Below are positions 16,035 through 23,102 of a stretch of DNA of 64,000 nt, piece after piece; within the stretch, counting starts at the first letter, position 1; every line of letters begins with the position of its first letter. The notes beneath the pieces are model-generated. The model was not told the origin of the DNA, made no database searches, and was given only the letters and a program-made list of their open reading frames with translations. The position numbers were made by a program, and so were the translations under genes. The DNA is taken from assembly GCF_023701525.1 (NCBI RefSeq), contig NZ_JAMQAW010000040.1, positions 58,366 to 122,365 of the forward strand. The letters are read 5' to 3'. The stretch comes from Streptomyces albipurpureus (GTDB taxonomy: Bacteria > Actinomycetota > Actinomycetes > Streptomycetales > Streptomycetaceae).

Positions 16035-16460
16035 CTACGACCGGGTGCCGGAAGACCGGGTGCCCGAACGCCGGGGCAGGCGGACGGACAGCACCGGGCC
16101 CAGCGCCAGCACGCTCAGGCCGAACATGAGGACGCCCAGGGGGACATGGAGCGACGGCAGGTGTGCGATGCCCGACACCACCTGCGCCGAAGCGAGTACG
16201 AGGAAGCCGGACGCGTACAGGAGGGGACGTGGCGACCCGCCGCCCGGGCGCCACGCCAGGATCGCGGCGAGCACGTACACCATCGACGCGCCGTACATCA
16301 CGCGCGATCCGATGTCATGCAGTACGTGGCCGTGGGACGAGGACAGGAGCATTCCGGCGGTGACCGCCTGGAAGAAGAGGGCCAGCGTCTGCAGGGCGAG
16401 CGCGACCTGGAGGAACGCAAGGGTGCGGATGCGGTGTTCTGACGTCGTCTGCGCGGCCAT
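16035..16460 (-). CDS. Small four-helix membrane protein, likely target of the divergent ECF41 sigma factor
   Basis: A 141-residue protein starting at ATG 16460 behind GGGGACCGCC. It has four hydrophobic segments (LAFLQVALALQTLALFFQAVTAG; VMYGASMVYVLAAILAW; LLYASGFLVLASAQVVSGI; VPLGVLMFGLSVLALGPVLSV) and a short Arg-rich tail. Several His residues flank helices 1, 2 and 4 (SSSHGHVLHD, LPSLHVP). No known family is recognised with confidence. An ECF41-type promoter lies 55 bp upstream, and the sigma gene is divergent across a 169-bp spacer. It converges on the DUF4396 gene. Confidence 0.7.
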   Translation of the reverse strand: MAAQTTSEHRIRTLAFLQVALALQTLALFFQAVTAGMLLSSSHGHVLHDIGSRVMYGASMVYVLAAILAWRPGGGSPRPLLYASGFLVLASAQVVSGIAHLPSLHVPLGVLMFGLSVLALGPVLSVRLPRRSGTRSSGTRS

Positions 16461-16514
16461 GGCGGTCCCCGTCTTCTGCCTCACGGCGGTGGATCGGTAA
16501 GGTCTCGCTACTCC

Positions 16515-16541
16515 GACGACATGGGCCCGCGAAATGTGAGG
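16515..16541 (-). promoter_or_regulatory. Candidate ECF41 promoter for the four-helix membrane gene
   Basis: Read on the minus strand, CCTCACA-N16-CGTC matches the ECF41 promoter pattern TGTCACA-N16-CGTC at 9 of 11 positions with exactly the expected spacing. The -10 element ends 55 bp before ATG 16460. ECF41 factors commonly control an adjacent gene, so the site joins the sigma factor to its divergent neighbour. The consensus is taken from published ECF41 work; the match is by eye. Confidence 0.55.
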
Positions 16542-16629
16542 CGAAGCGCCGAGACCACTGTCCGGTGCGGTGTCTCGTCGAAGTGGCGAGAGCGGAAGCG
16601 GTCGAGGGGAACAGGGAGAAGTCGCGACC

Positions 16630-17574
16630 ATGAGTACCGCGTCCGAGCCGGGGCACGACCGGTCCGAGCCGGCCCTGGGCACGGTCATCGGTGAGCGGCG
16701 CCAGCTGGTCAATCTCGCCTACCGGCTGCTCGGTTCGCTGGCCGAGGCCGAAGACGCCGTGCAGGAGACCTACGCCCGCTGGTACGCGATGTCGCGGCAG
16801 CAGCAGGAGGCCATCGAGTCGCCCGGCGCCTGGCTGACCACCGTGGCCACCCGCGTCTGCTGGGACCTGCTCGGCTCGGCGCGGGTCAGGCGCGAGCGCT
16901 ACGTCGGCGAATGGATACCCGAGCCGCTGCCCGACCGGATGGAGTGGATCAGCGGGTCAGCGGTCAACAGGGCCGAGCGGGCCGACCCCGCCGACCGGGT
17001 CACCCTGGACGAGTCGGTGAACATGGCCTTCCTCGTCCTCCTGGAGTCGATGACGCCGGCCGAACGCGTGGCGTTCATCCTGCACGACGTCTTCCGGTAC
17101 CCCTTCGCCGAGGTCGCCGAGATCCTCGGCCGGACGCCGGCGGCCTGTCGGCAGCTGGCGTCCTCGGCTCGTCGACGTGTTCGCGCCGGGCGGGCTCCGG
17201 CGGTGGCGACGGCCGGTCAGGCCGGTGTGGTGCGGAGCTTCAAGGAAGCGTGGGAGGCCAGGGACATCGGGGCCCTGGTCGACCTCCTCGATCCGGACGC
17301 CACGATGATCGCCGACGGTGGCGGACTGGCCGGCGCGGCCCTCCGCCCGGTCGAGGGCAGCGAGCGCATCGCCGCGTACCTGATCCACATGGCCAGCAGG
17401 GCCACGGGGCTGACACTGCTGGAACGAACGGTCAACGGCCAGCCCGGCCTGGTCGCCCAGCACGCCGGCATCACCGTGACCGTGGCGGCGTTCGGCCACG
17501 CTGACGGCCGCATCGCTCGCATCTGGGCGATCCGCAACCCGGAGAAGCTCCGCCCGTGGAACGGACGGAGCTGA
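16630..17574 (+). CDS. ECF41-family (SigJ-type) RNA polymerase sigma factor with SnoaL-like C-terminal domain
   Basis: A 314-residue sigma factor with AGGGAGA before ATG 16630. Regions 2 and 4 occupy about residues 15-195 (AYRLLGSLAEAEDAVQETYARWY; TPAERVAFILHDVFRYPFAEVAEILGRT). The ECF41 hallmarks are all visible: linker WIPEPL (family WLPEP), ADGGG in the C-terminal SnoaL-like domain (family DGGGR), and NPEKL near the end (family NPDKL). In this group the C-terminal extension tunes activity in place of an anti-sigma factor. The usual COE partner gene (decarboxylase, oxidoreductase or epimerase) is absent; a small membrane protein gene lies divergent instead. Confidence 0.93.
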   Translation: MSTASEPGHDRSEPALGTVIGERRQLVNLAYRLLGSLAEAEDAVQETYARWYAMSRQQQEAIESPGAWLTTVATRVCWDLLGSARVRRERYVGEWIPEPLPDRMEWISGSAVNRAERADPADRVTLDESVNMAFLVLLESMTPAERVAFILHDVFRYPFAEVAEILGRTPAACRQLASSARRRVRAGRAPAVATAGQAGVVRSFKEAWEARDIGALVDLLDPDATMIADGGGLAGAALRPVEGSERIAAYLIHMASRATGLTLLERTVNGQPGLVAQHAGITVTVAAFGHADGRIARIWAIRNPEKLRPWNGRS

Positions 17575-17609
17575 CCCGCGGCCACCCTCAGCGCGGAAAG
17601 GGCTAGTGG

Positions 17610-18251
17610 CTACAACTCCGGGCCGTCCCCGGGTTCCTCCTGGTAGGAGTACCGCTGCTCCTGCCAGGGGTCACCGAGGTTGTGATAGCCGCGCTCCTCC
17701 CAGAAACCACGGCGATCGGCGGTCATGTACTCCACGCCCCGGACCCATTTGGGCCCTTTCCAGGCATAGAGATGCGGCACCACCAGTCGCAGGGGAAAGC
17801 CGTGCTCAGCCGTGAGTAGTTCACCGTCCTTGTGGGTGGCGAAAACAGCGCGCTCGGATGTGAAGTCGGCGAGTCGCATATTGGCGCTGAATCCGTACTC
17901 GGCCCAGACCATGACATGGGTGACATGTTCGGCAGGCGGTGCGAGATCCACGATCGTGCGGGTGGACACGCCACCCCATTCGGCTCCCAGCATGCTGAAC
18001 TTCGTCACACAGTGGAGATCCGCAAGCACCGTGGAGAACGGCAGCACCGAGAACTCCTCATGGTTCCAGCAGTGCTTGTCACCATCCGCCGTAGCGCCGA
18101 AGACCCGGAATTCCCAGCGGTCCGGTTTGAATTTGGGCACGGGACCGTAGTGGGTAACCGGCCAGCCACGCTGTATTCGCTGCCCCGGCGGAAGCGTGGA
18201 CTCCTCTGCTGCACGGTATTCCCGGCTCTCCGGCTGACCCATGCGTTCCAT
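17610..18251 (-). CDS. Sulfite-oxidase-like molybdopterin-dependent oxidoreductase
   Basis: A 213-residue protein of the oxidoreductase molybdopterin-binding family (YedY/sulfite oxidase fold). The Mo-ligating cysteine is in DLHCVTKFSMLGAEWGGV. Further family marks are VMVWAEYGFSANMRL, HGFPLRLVVPHLYAWKGPKWV and FWEERGYHNLGDPW. No signal peptide is present, so it should be cytoplasmic, unlike periplasmic MsrP. ATG 18251 or ATG 18242 may be the start; an upstream frame to 18530 overlaps bfr and is spurious. It is divergent from bfr, and TGGTCATGACCA (18271-18282) lies between them. The substrate is unknown. Confidence 0.87.
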   Translation of the reverse strand: MERMGQPESREYRAAEESTLPPGQRIQRGWPVTHYGPVPKFKPDRWEFRVFGATADGDKHCWNHEEFSVLPFSTVLADLHCVTKFSMLGAEWGGVSTRTIVDLAPPAEHVTHVMVWAEYGFSANMRLADFTSERAVFATHKDGELLTAEHGFPLRLVVPHLYAWKGPKWVRGVEYMTADRRGFWEERGYHNLGDPWQEQRYSYQEEPGDGPEL

Positions 18252-18399
18252 GGTGACAGACCGGGAGGGGTGGTCATGACCAGGTCTGGCCCGATTCGGG
18301 CAACTCCTACTAAGGAGGCACTTACTGGACGGCTCTTCGTGGCAGTGCGAGGATGCGCGGACCTGCCCCCGAACCACACACGTGGAAGGAGCTTCTGCG

Positions 18400-18879
18400 A
18401 TGCAGGGCGACCCCGAGGTCCTTGAGTTTCTCAATGAGCAGCTTACGGCCGAGCTGACGGCTATCAACCAGTACTTCCTCCACGCGAAGATGCAGGAGAA
18501 CTTCGGCTGGACGAAGCTCGCCAAGTACACCAGGGCAGAGTCGTTTGATGAGATGAAGCACGCGGAAGTGCTGACCGATCGAATTCTGTTCCTCGATGGA
18601 CTGCCGAACTACCAGCGACTGTTCCACGTCCGAATCGGTCAGACCGTGACCGAGATGTTCCAAGCGGACCGACAGGTCGAAGTCGAGGCAATCGACCGAC
18701 TGAAGCGCGGTATCGAGGTCATGCGCGCCAAGGGCGATGTGACATCGGCGAATATCTTCGAGTCGATCCTCGAAGACGAAGAGCACCACATTGACTATCT
18801 CGACACCCAACTGGAGCTGGTCGAGAAGCTGGGTGAGCCGCTGTATATCGCGCAGCTCATCGAGCAGCCGGAGAGCTGA
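18400..18879 (+). CDS. bfr: Bacterioferritin
   Basis: A 159-residue iron-storage protein. The ferroxidase ligands Glu18, Glu51 and His54 and the haem-ligating Met52 are at canonical positions (FDEMKHAE). Later ligands follow in DVTSANIFESILEDEEHHIDYLD. ATG 18400 follows GTGGAAGGAGC. The mature 24-mer oxidises and stores Fe(III); release uses Bfd, encoded just downstream on the opposite strand. A short stem CTCCT-ACTA-AGGAG at 18304-18317 lies in its upstream region. Confidence 0.96.
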   Translation: MQGDPEVLEFLNEQLTAELTAINQYFLHAKMQENFGWTKLAKYTRAESFDEMKHAEVLTDRILFLDGLPNYQRLFHVRIGQTVTEMFQADRQVEVEAIDRLKRGIEVMRAKGDVTSANIFESILEDEEHHIDYLDTQLELVEKLGEPLYIAQLIEQPES

Positions 18880-18988
18880 GCACCGGGGCTGAGTGGATTT
18901 CGCGATCCGCGTCGATCGACCCCGCTCGGCGCCATCCGGAGGCGCAGGGGTTGGACGCGGAGTTCGCCCCAGGCCCGGGAGATCCGGC

Positions 18989-19231
18989 TCAGGCGGCCTC
19001 GTTCAGCTCCGACACGACGGTCAGAGCCGGCTTGCCCTGGTCGAGAAGCTCACGCCGCGGGCAGCTGCCGCGGCCGAGAATCGACTGGATACGACGCACA
19101 CAGGATCCACAGTCCGTGCCGGCCTTGGAAGCGGAAGCTATCTGGCGCGGAGTGCAGGCGCCAGCGTCCGCGTGCTCCCTCACCTGCTTCTCCGTGATGC
19201 CGAAGCATGAGCAGACGTACACGCGGGTCAC
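18989..19231 (-). CDS. bfd: Bacterioferritin-associated ferredoxin
   Basis: An 80-residue [2Fe-2S] protein starting at GTG 19231. Four cysteines are arranged as in Bfd: VYVCSCFG near the N-terminus and GTDCGSCVRR in the middle. Bfd reduces the Bfr mineral to release Fe(II). The gene converges on bfr and carries an iron box upstream, so it should be induced by iron starvation when stored iron must be mobilised. Confidence 0.92.
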   Translation of the reverse strand: MTRVYVCSCFGITEKQVREHADAGACTPRQIASASKAGTDCGSCVRRIQSILGRGSCPRRELLDQGKPALTVVSELNEAA

Positions 19232-19296
19232 CTCCCCGGCGGGCCGATGGGATCGATAGGTCGCGCCTTTTCCGATTGATCGTCCCGATTGATCGG

Positions 19297-19315
19297 TGAG
19301 GCAAACCTAACCTTA
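19297..19315 (-). promoter_or_regulatory. Iron box (DmdR/IdeR-type operator) upstream of bfd
   Basis: On the minus strand TAAGGTTAGGTTTGCCTCA matches 14 of 19 positions of the IdeR/DmdR consensus TTAGGTTAGGCTAACCTAA. It sits about 65 bp before the GTG of bfd. Nearby, CCGATTGATCG occurs twice (about 19272-19296). Fe(II)-loaded DmdR would repress bfd in iron-replete cells. Confidence 0.75.
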
Positions 19316-19404
19316 CCCGCCGTGGGTGCGGCTGAAAAGCAGTGTGGGGCACGTATCACATGGATACGTGCCCCACCTGGTTCAGCTCAAGATCGCCGGT
19401 CAGC

Positions 19405-20751
19405 TCACTGGTCGCGGTACATCTCAGCCACCAGGAACGCCAGGTCCAGTGACTGGCTGCGGTTCAGCCGCGGGTCACAGGCGGTCTCGTACCGCTGGTG
19501 GAGATCGTCGACGAAGATCTCGTCGCCGCCGCCCACGCACTCGGTGACGTCGTCGCCGGTCAGCTCGACATGGATGCCGCCGGGGTGGGTGCCCAGCGCC
19601 TTGTGGACCTCGAAGAAGCCCTTGACCTCGTCGAGGACATCATCGAAACGACGGGTCTTGTGGCCGGAAGCCGCCTCGAAGGTGTTGCCGTGCATCGGGT
19701 CGGTGACCCAGGCGACGGTCGCGCCCGAGGCGGTGACCTTCTCCACCAGCTCCGGAAGCTTGTCGCGGACCTTGTCGGCGCCCATCCGAACGATGAAGGT
19801 CAGCCGACCGGGCTCGCGGTCCGGGTCGAGGCGGTCGATGTACTGGAGCGCCTCGTCGACGCTGGTCGTCGGACCGAGCTTGATGCCGATGGGGTTGCGG
19901 ATCTTGGAGGCGAACTCAATGTGCGCTCCGTCCAGCTGACGGGTGCGCTCACCGATCCAGACCATGTGGCCCGAGACGTCGTACAGATGGCCCGTACGCG
20001 AGTCGACACGGGTGAGGGCGTCCTCGTAGTCCAGCAGCAGGGCCTCGTGGGAAGCGAAGAACTCGACCGTACGGAACTCCGCGGGGTCCGTACCGCAGGC
20101 CTCCATGAAGTTCAGCGCGTTGTCGATCTCACGGGCGAGCTGCTCATAGCGCTGGCCGGAGGGCGACGACTTCACGAAGTCCTGGTTCCAGGCGTGCACC
20201 TGGCGCAGATCGGCGTAACCACCGGTGGTGAAGGCGCGCACCAGATTGAGCGTGGCCGCGGACGCGTGGTACATCCGCTTGAGGCGCTCGGGGTCCGGGA
20301 TACGGGCCGCTTCGGTGAAGTCGAAGCCGTTGACGGAGTCGCCGCGGTAGGTCGGCAGCGTCTGCCCGTCGCGGGTCTCGGTGGGCTTGGAGCGCGGCTT
20401 GGAGTACTGGCCCGCGATCCGGCCGACCTTCACCACGGGGACCGAAGCCGCGTAGGTGAGGACCGCTCCCATCTGGAGGAGGGTCTTCAGCTTGCCGCGG
20501 ATGTGGTCGGCGCCCACGGCCTCGAAGGACTCGGCACAGTCACCACCCTGGAGGAGGAACGCCTCACCGCGGGCGACTGCCGCCATCCGGGCGCGCAGCT
20601 GGTCGCACTCCCCGGCGAAAACCAGCGGGGGGTAGCTCTCCAGTTCGGCGACGACCCCGCGAAGAGCTGCGGGATCGGGATACTCGGGCTGCTGCGCGGC
20701 AGGCAGGTTTCGCCAGGTGGGCACAGGGGCAGCTGAGCTCTCAACGTTCAT
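19405..20751 (-). CDS. Class II 3-deoxy-7-phosphoheptulonate synthase
   Basis: A 448-residue plant/actinobacterial-type DAHP synthase, first enzyme of the shikimate pathway (PEP + erythrose-4-phosphate). Class II signatures: LQGGDCAESFEA, KVGRIAGQYSKPRS, LPTYRGDSVNGFDF, TGHMVWIGERTRQLDGAHIEF, NPIGIKLGPTT, WVTDPMHGNTF and GGIHVELTGDDVTECVGG. ATG 20751 is used; an in-frame GTG lies two codons upstream. It is divergent from the trp leader and fused anthranilate synthase, so two steps of aromatic biosynthesis share one intergenic region. It corresponds to aroG of M. tuberculosis, called aroH in streptomycetes. Confidence 0.95.
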   Translation of the reverse strand: MNVESSAAPVPTWRNLPAAQQPEYPDPAALRGVVAELESYPPLVFAGECDQLRARMAAVARGEAFLLQGGDCAESFEAVGADHIRGKLKTLLQMGAVLTYAASVPVVKVGRIAGQYSKPRSKPTETRDGQTLPTYRGDSVNGFDFTEAARIPDPERLKRMYHASAATLNLVRAFTTGGYADLRQVHAWNQDFVKSSPSGQRYEQLAREIDNALNFMEACGTDPAEFRTVEFFASHEALLLDYEDALTRVDSRTGHLYDVSGHMVWIGERTRQLDGAHIEFASKIRNPIGIKLGPTTSVDEALQYIDRLDPDREPGRLTFIVRMGADKVRDKLPELVEKVTASGATVAWVTDPMHGNTFEAASGHKTRRFDDVLDEVKGFFEVHKALGTHPGGIHVELTGDDVTECVGGGDEIFVDDLHQRYETACDPRLNRSQSLDLAFLVAEMYRDQ

Positions 20752-20946
20752 CGTCACAGTGCCAGGTTACGACGTCCTATGGCCGTACTTCCCGACCGCT
20801 CACACTCTGGACAGGGATCATGGCCGGTTCGGACATCCGGGCCGGTCACCGGGGGCAGGTGGTGGGCGGACGGCCCATGGCTCGCGCGGGTCCACGGGCC
20901 CACACCGTGGTTTTGGTCACAGCCCCGGCAACGGCACCCGGTGCGC

Positions 20947-20952
20947 TACAGT
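20947..20952 (+). promoter_or_regulatory. Candidate -10 element of the trp leader promoter
   Basis: TACAGT ends seven bases before the GTG of the leader peptide. That puts the expected transcription start at or next to G20960, so the leader peptide mRNA would be leaderless. No good -35 hexamer is visible at 16-18 bp upstream. Confidence 0.4.
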
Positions 20953-20959
20953 TCGCGAC

Positions 20960-21016
20960 GTGATCGCGCACTCGCTTCAGAACTGGTGGTGGACCGCTCA
21001 ATCGGCGGCCCACTGA
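20960..21016 (+). CDS. trpL: trp leader peptide with Trp-Trp-Trp (attenuator)
   Basis: An 18-residue frame starts at GTG 20960 and ends with TGA: VIAHSLQNWWWTAQSAAH. Three consecutive Trp codons sit in the middle, followed by mutually exclusive RNA stems. The Trp-codon segment TGGACCGC can pair with GCGGCCCA; GGCGGCC (21004-21010) can pair with GGCCGCC (21045-21051), the 5' arm of the terminator. This is classical ribosome-mediated attenuation. A comparable attenuator is known before a fused anthranilate synthase gene of S. venezuelae. Confidence 0.92.
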   Translation: MIAHSLQNWWWTAQSAAH

Positions 21017-21042
21017 CTGCGCGTATCCCCACAGAACTCGCA

Positions 21043-21065
21043 AAGGCCGCCCGAGGGGCGGCCTT
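21043..21065 (+). terminator. trp attenuator terminator hairpin
   Basis: AAGGCCGCCC (21043-21052), loop GAG, GGGCGGCCTT (21056-21065): a perfect 10-bp stem 26 bp after the leader stop and about 60 bp before trpE. Its 5' arm is the partner of the antiterminator segment at 21004-21010. Stalling at the Trp codons would free that segment and prevent termination. Confidence 0.9.
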
Positions 21066-21125
21066 CGGTGTTTCCGCAGCGAAACCGGCCGTTCCTCCCT
21101 CTCTCCGCTGGAAGGAACACCCCGG

Positions 21126-23021
21126 ATGTCCATCGCTGACACTCCCCTCGACCGCCTCGCCCGTCTCCTCGAAGAGGACTGCCCGCCGTTCGCGCTGCTG
21201 CGCAGACGCACCCCCGGCCACGACCACGACGTCGTTGAGGTGCTGATCGGCCCGGTCCATGAGGTGGAGACCCTCGCCGAGATTCCCGTATCCGTCCGCC
21301 CCTCGCTCGCTCTCATCCCGTTTCGGCAGATCAGGGAGCGCGGCTTCGAGGTCGCGGACGACGGCACCCCGCTGAGCGTGCTGATCGCCGACGAGTCGTG
21401 GGAGCTGCCGCTCGACGAGGTCGTGCGCTCGCTGCCCGCGCATCCGGTGACGGTCGAGTCAGGGGCGTTCGACATCGGGGACGAGGAGTACGCGGAGGTG
21501 GTGCGCCGGGTCATCGCGGATGAGATCGGCCAGGGGGAGGGGGCGAACTTCGTGATCCGCCGTACCTTCACCGGCCAGATCCCCGGTTTTGGCCGATCCG
21601 ACGCGCTGGCGCTCTTTCGCCGGCTGCTGACCGGGGAGCGCGGCGCCTACTGGACCTTTGTGGTGCACACCGGGGAGCGCACCCTGGTCGGCGCCAGTCC
21701 CGAGGTGCATGTGCGGATGAGCGGCAGCACCGTCGTGATGAATCCGATCAGCGGCACCTTCCGCTATCCGGCCGAGGGGCCGGACCCCGAGTCCCTGCTG
21801 CGCTTCCTCGACGATCGCAAGGAGCGCGATGAGCTGTCGATGGTGGTCGACGAGGAGCTGAAGATGATGTGCACCGTCGGGGACCGCGGTGGCGTCGTCA
21901 TCGGCCCCCGCCTCAAGGAGATGGCCCACCTCGCCCACACCGAGTACGAGCTGCGTGGACGCTCCTCGCTCGATGTGCGGGAAGTGCTCAAGGAGACCAT
22001 GTTCGCGGCGACGGTCACGGGATCGCCGGTCCAGAACGCCTGTCGGGTCATCCGTCGGTATGAGACGGGTGGCCGTGGCTACTACGCGGGTGCGCTCGCC
22101 CTCCTCGGGGTGGACGCCAACGGCCAGCAGACGCTGGACTCGCCGATCGCGATCCGCACGGCCGACATCGACGACAAGGGCGGGGTGAAGGTGCCGGTCG
22201 GCGCCACCCTGGTACGCCACTCCGATCCGATGGGAGAGGTCGCCGAGACCCATGCCAAGGCGGCGGGGGTGCTGGCCGCGCTGGGAGTGGGCCCGCAGCG
22301 GCCCGCACAGGGCGCGGATCACCCCCGGCTCGCGGATGATCCCCGGGTGCGGGCGGCCCTGGACTCGCGGCGGGCCCTGCTCGCCCCGTTCTGGCTGCGG
22401 ATGCAGGAGCGCGCGGCCGAGCCCCTGGGACATGCCCTGATGGTCGATGGCGAGGACACCTTCACGGCGATGCTGGCGCATCTGCTGCGTTCGACGGGTC
22501 TTGAGGTGACCGTGCGGCGCTATGACGAGCCGGGATTGCGGGAGGCGGCGCTCACCCATCCGGGGCTGGTGGTCCTCGGCCCCGGGCCGGGTGATCCGAC
22601 CGAGGCGACCGACCCCAGGATGCGCCTTCTCCGCGGGCTCACGGCGGAACTGCTCCGGAGACATCGGGGGGGTCTGTTGGGCGTCTGTCTGGGGCATGAG
22701 CTGATCGCCGCGGAGTTGGGAGTGGGGATCGTACGGAAGGAAGAGCCGCATCAGGGCGCACAGGAGCGGATCGAACTCTTCGGCAGGCGGGAGACGGTCG
22801 GCTTCTACAACAGCTTCACCGCACGCTGCGATGACCGGGTGGCGGCGGAGCTGGCCCAGCGGGGGGTGGAGGTGGCGCGCGACCCCGGGAGCGGAGATGT
22901 GTACGCGCTGCGGGCGGCGGCCTTCGCCTCGGTGCAGTTCCATCCGGAGTCGGTACTGACGCTGAACGGTCCCGGAGTGGTTTCGGGGCTGCTGGCGGGG
23001 TCCGTGCTGCGGCAGGCGTGA
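21126..23021 (+). CDS. trpE: Fused anthranilate synthase (TrpE-TrpG), PhzE-like
   Basis: A 631-residue two-domain enzyme. Residues ~1-420 form the chorismate-binding component (GEGANFVIRRTF, VGASPEVHV, NPISGTFRYP, ELKMMCTV, HTEYELRGR, TVTGSPVQNACRVI, GRGYYAGALALLG, TLVRHSDP). Residues ~435-631 form the glutamine amidotransferase, with nucleophile Cys at about 521 (GVCLGHE) and FHPES near 605-609. Overall arrangement and many motifs resemble PhzE (aminodeoxyisochorismate synthase), and the N-terminal LLES element of Trp feedback in classical TrpE reads LLRRR here. The trp attenuator directly upstream argues for anthranilate synthesis. A strong terminator follows. Confidence 0.9.
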   Translation: MSIADTPLDRLARLLEEDCPPFALLRRRTPGHDHDVVEVLIGPVHEVETLAEIPVSVRPSLALIPFRQIRERGFEVADDGTPLSVLIADESWELPLDEVVRSLPAHPVTVESGAFDIGDEEYAEVVRRVIADEIGQGEGANFVIRRTFTGQIPGFGRSDALALFRRLLTGERGAYWTFVVHTGERTLVGASPEVHVRMSGSTVVMNPISGTFRYPAEGPDPESLLRFLDDRKERDELSMVVDEELKMMCTVGDRGGVVIGPRLKEMAHLAHTEYELRGRSSLDVREVLKETMFAATVTGSPVQNACRVIRRYETGGRGYYAGALALLGVDANGQQTLDSPIAIRTADIDDKGGVKVPVGATLVRHSDPMGEVAETHAKAAGVLAALGVGPQRPAQGADHPRLADDPRVRAALDSRRALLAPFWLRMQERAAEPLGHALMVDGEDTFTAMLAHLLRSTGLEVTVRRYDEPGLREAALTHPGLVVLGPGPGDPTEATDPRMRLLRGLTAELLRRHRGGLLGVCLGHELIAAELGVGIVRKEEPHQGAQERIELFGRRETVGFYNSFTARCDDRVAAELAQRGVEVARDPGSGDVYALRAAAFASVQFHPESVLTLNGPGVVSGLLAGSVLRQA

Positions 23022-23033
23022 GCGAGAGGGTCA

Positions 23034-23077
23034 GTCCGGCGGTCGCCCACCGACGTTTCGGTGGGCGACCGCCGGAC
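23034..23077. terminator. Strong bidirectional terminator
   Basis: A perfect 20-bp stem (23034-23053 with 23058-23077) closes on the tetraloop CGTT. It lies 12 bp after the trpE stop and 25 bp before the end of the convergent dehydrogenase gene, so it should terminate both transcripts. Confidence 0.93.
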
Positions 23078-23102
23078 CGGCCCGGAGTCTTCGGAGCGCG
23101 GG

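Noticed and set aside
16570..16629. Extended ECF41 sigma factor start at 16570
   Set aside because: The extra residues precede the AGGGAGA ribosome site of ATG 16630 and are not typical of sigma region 2.
19498..20736. 412-codon plus-strand frame opposite the DAHP synthase gene
   Set aside because: Antisense shadow of a gene with unambiguous class II DAHP synthase motifs.
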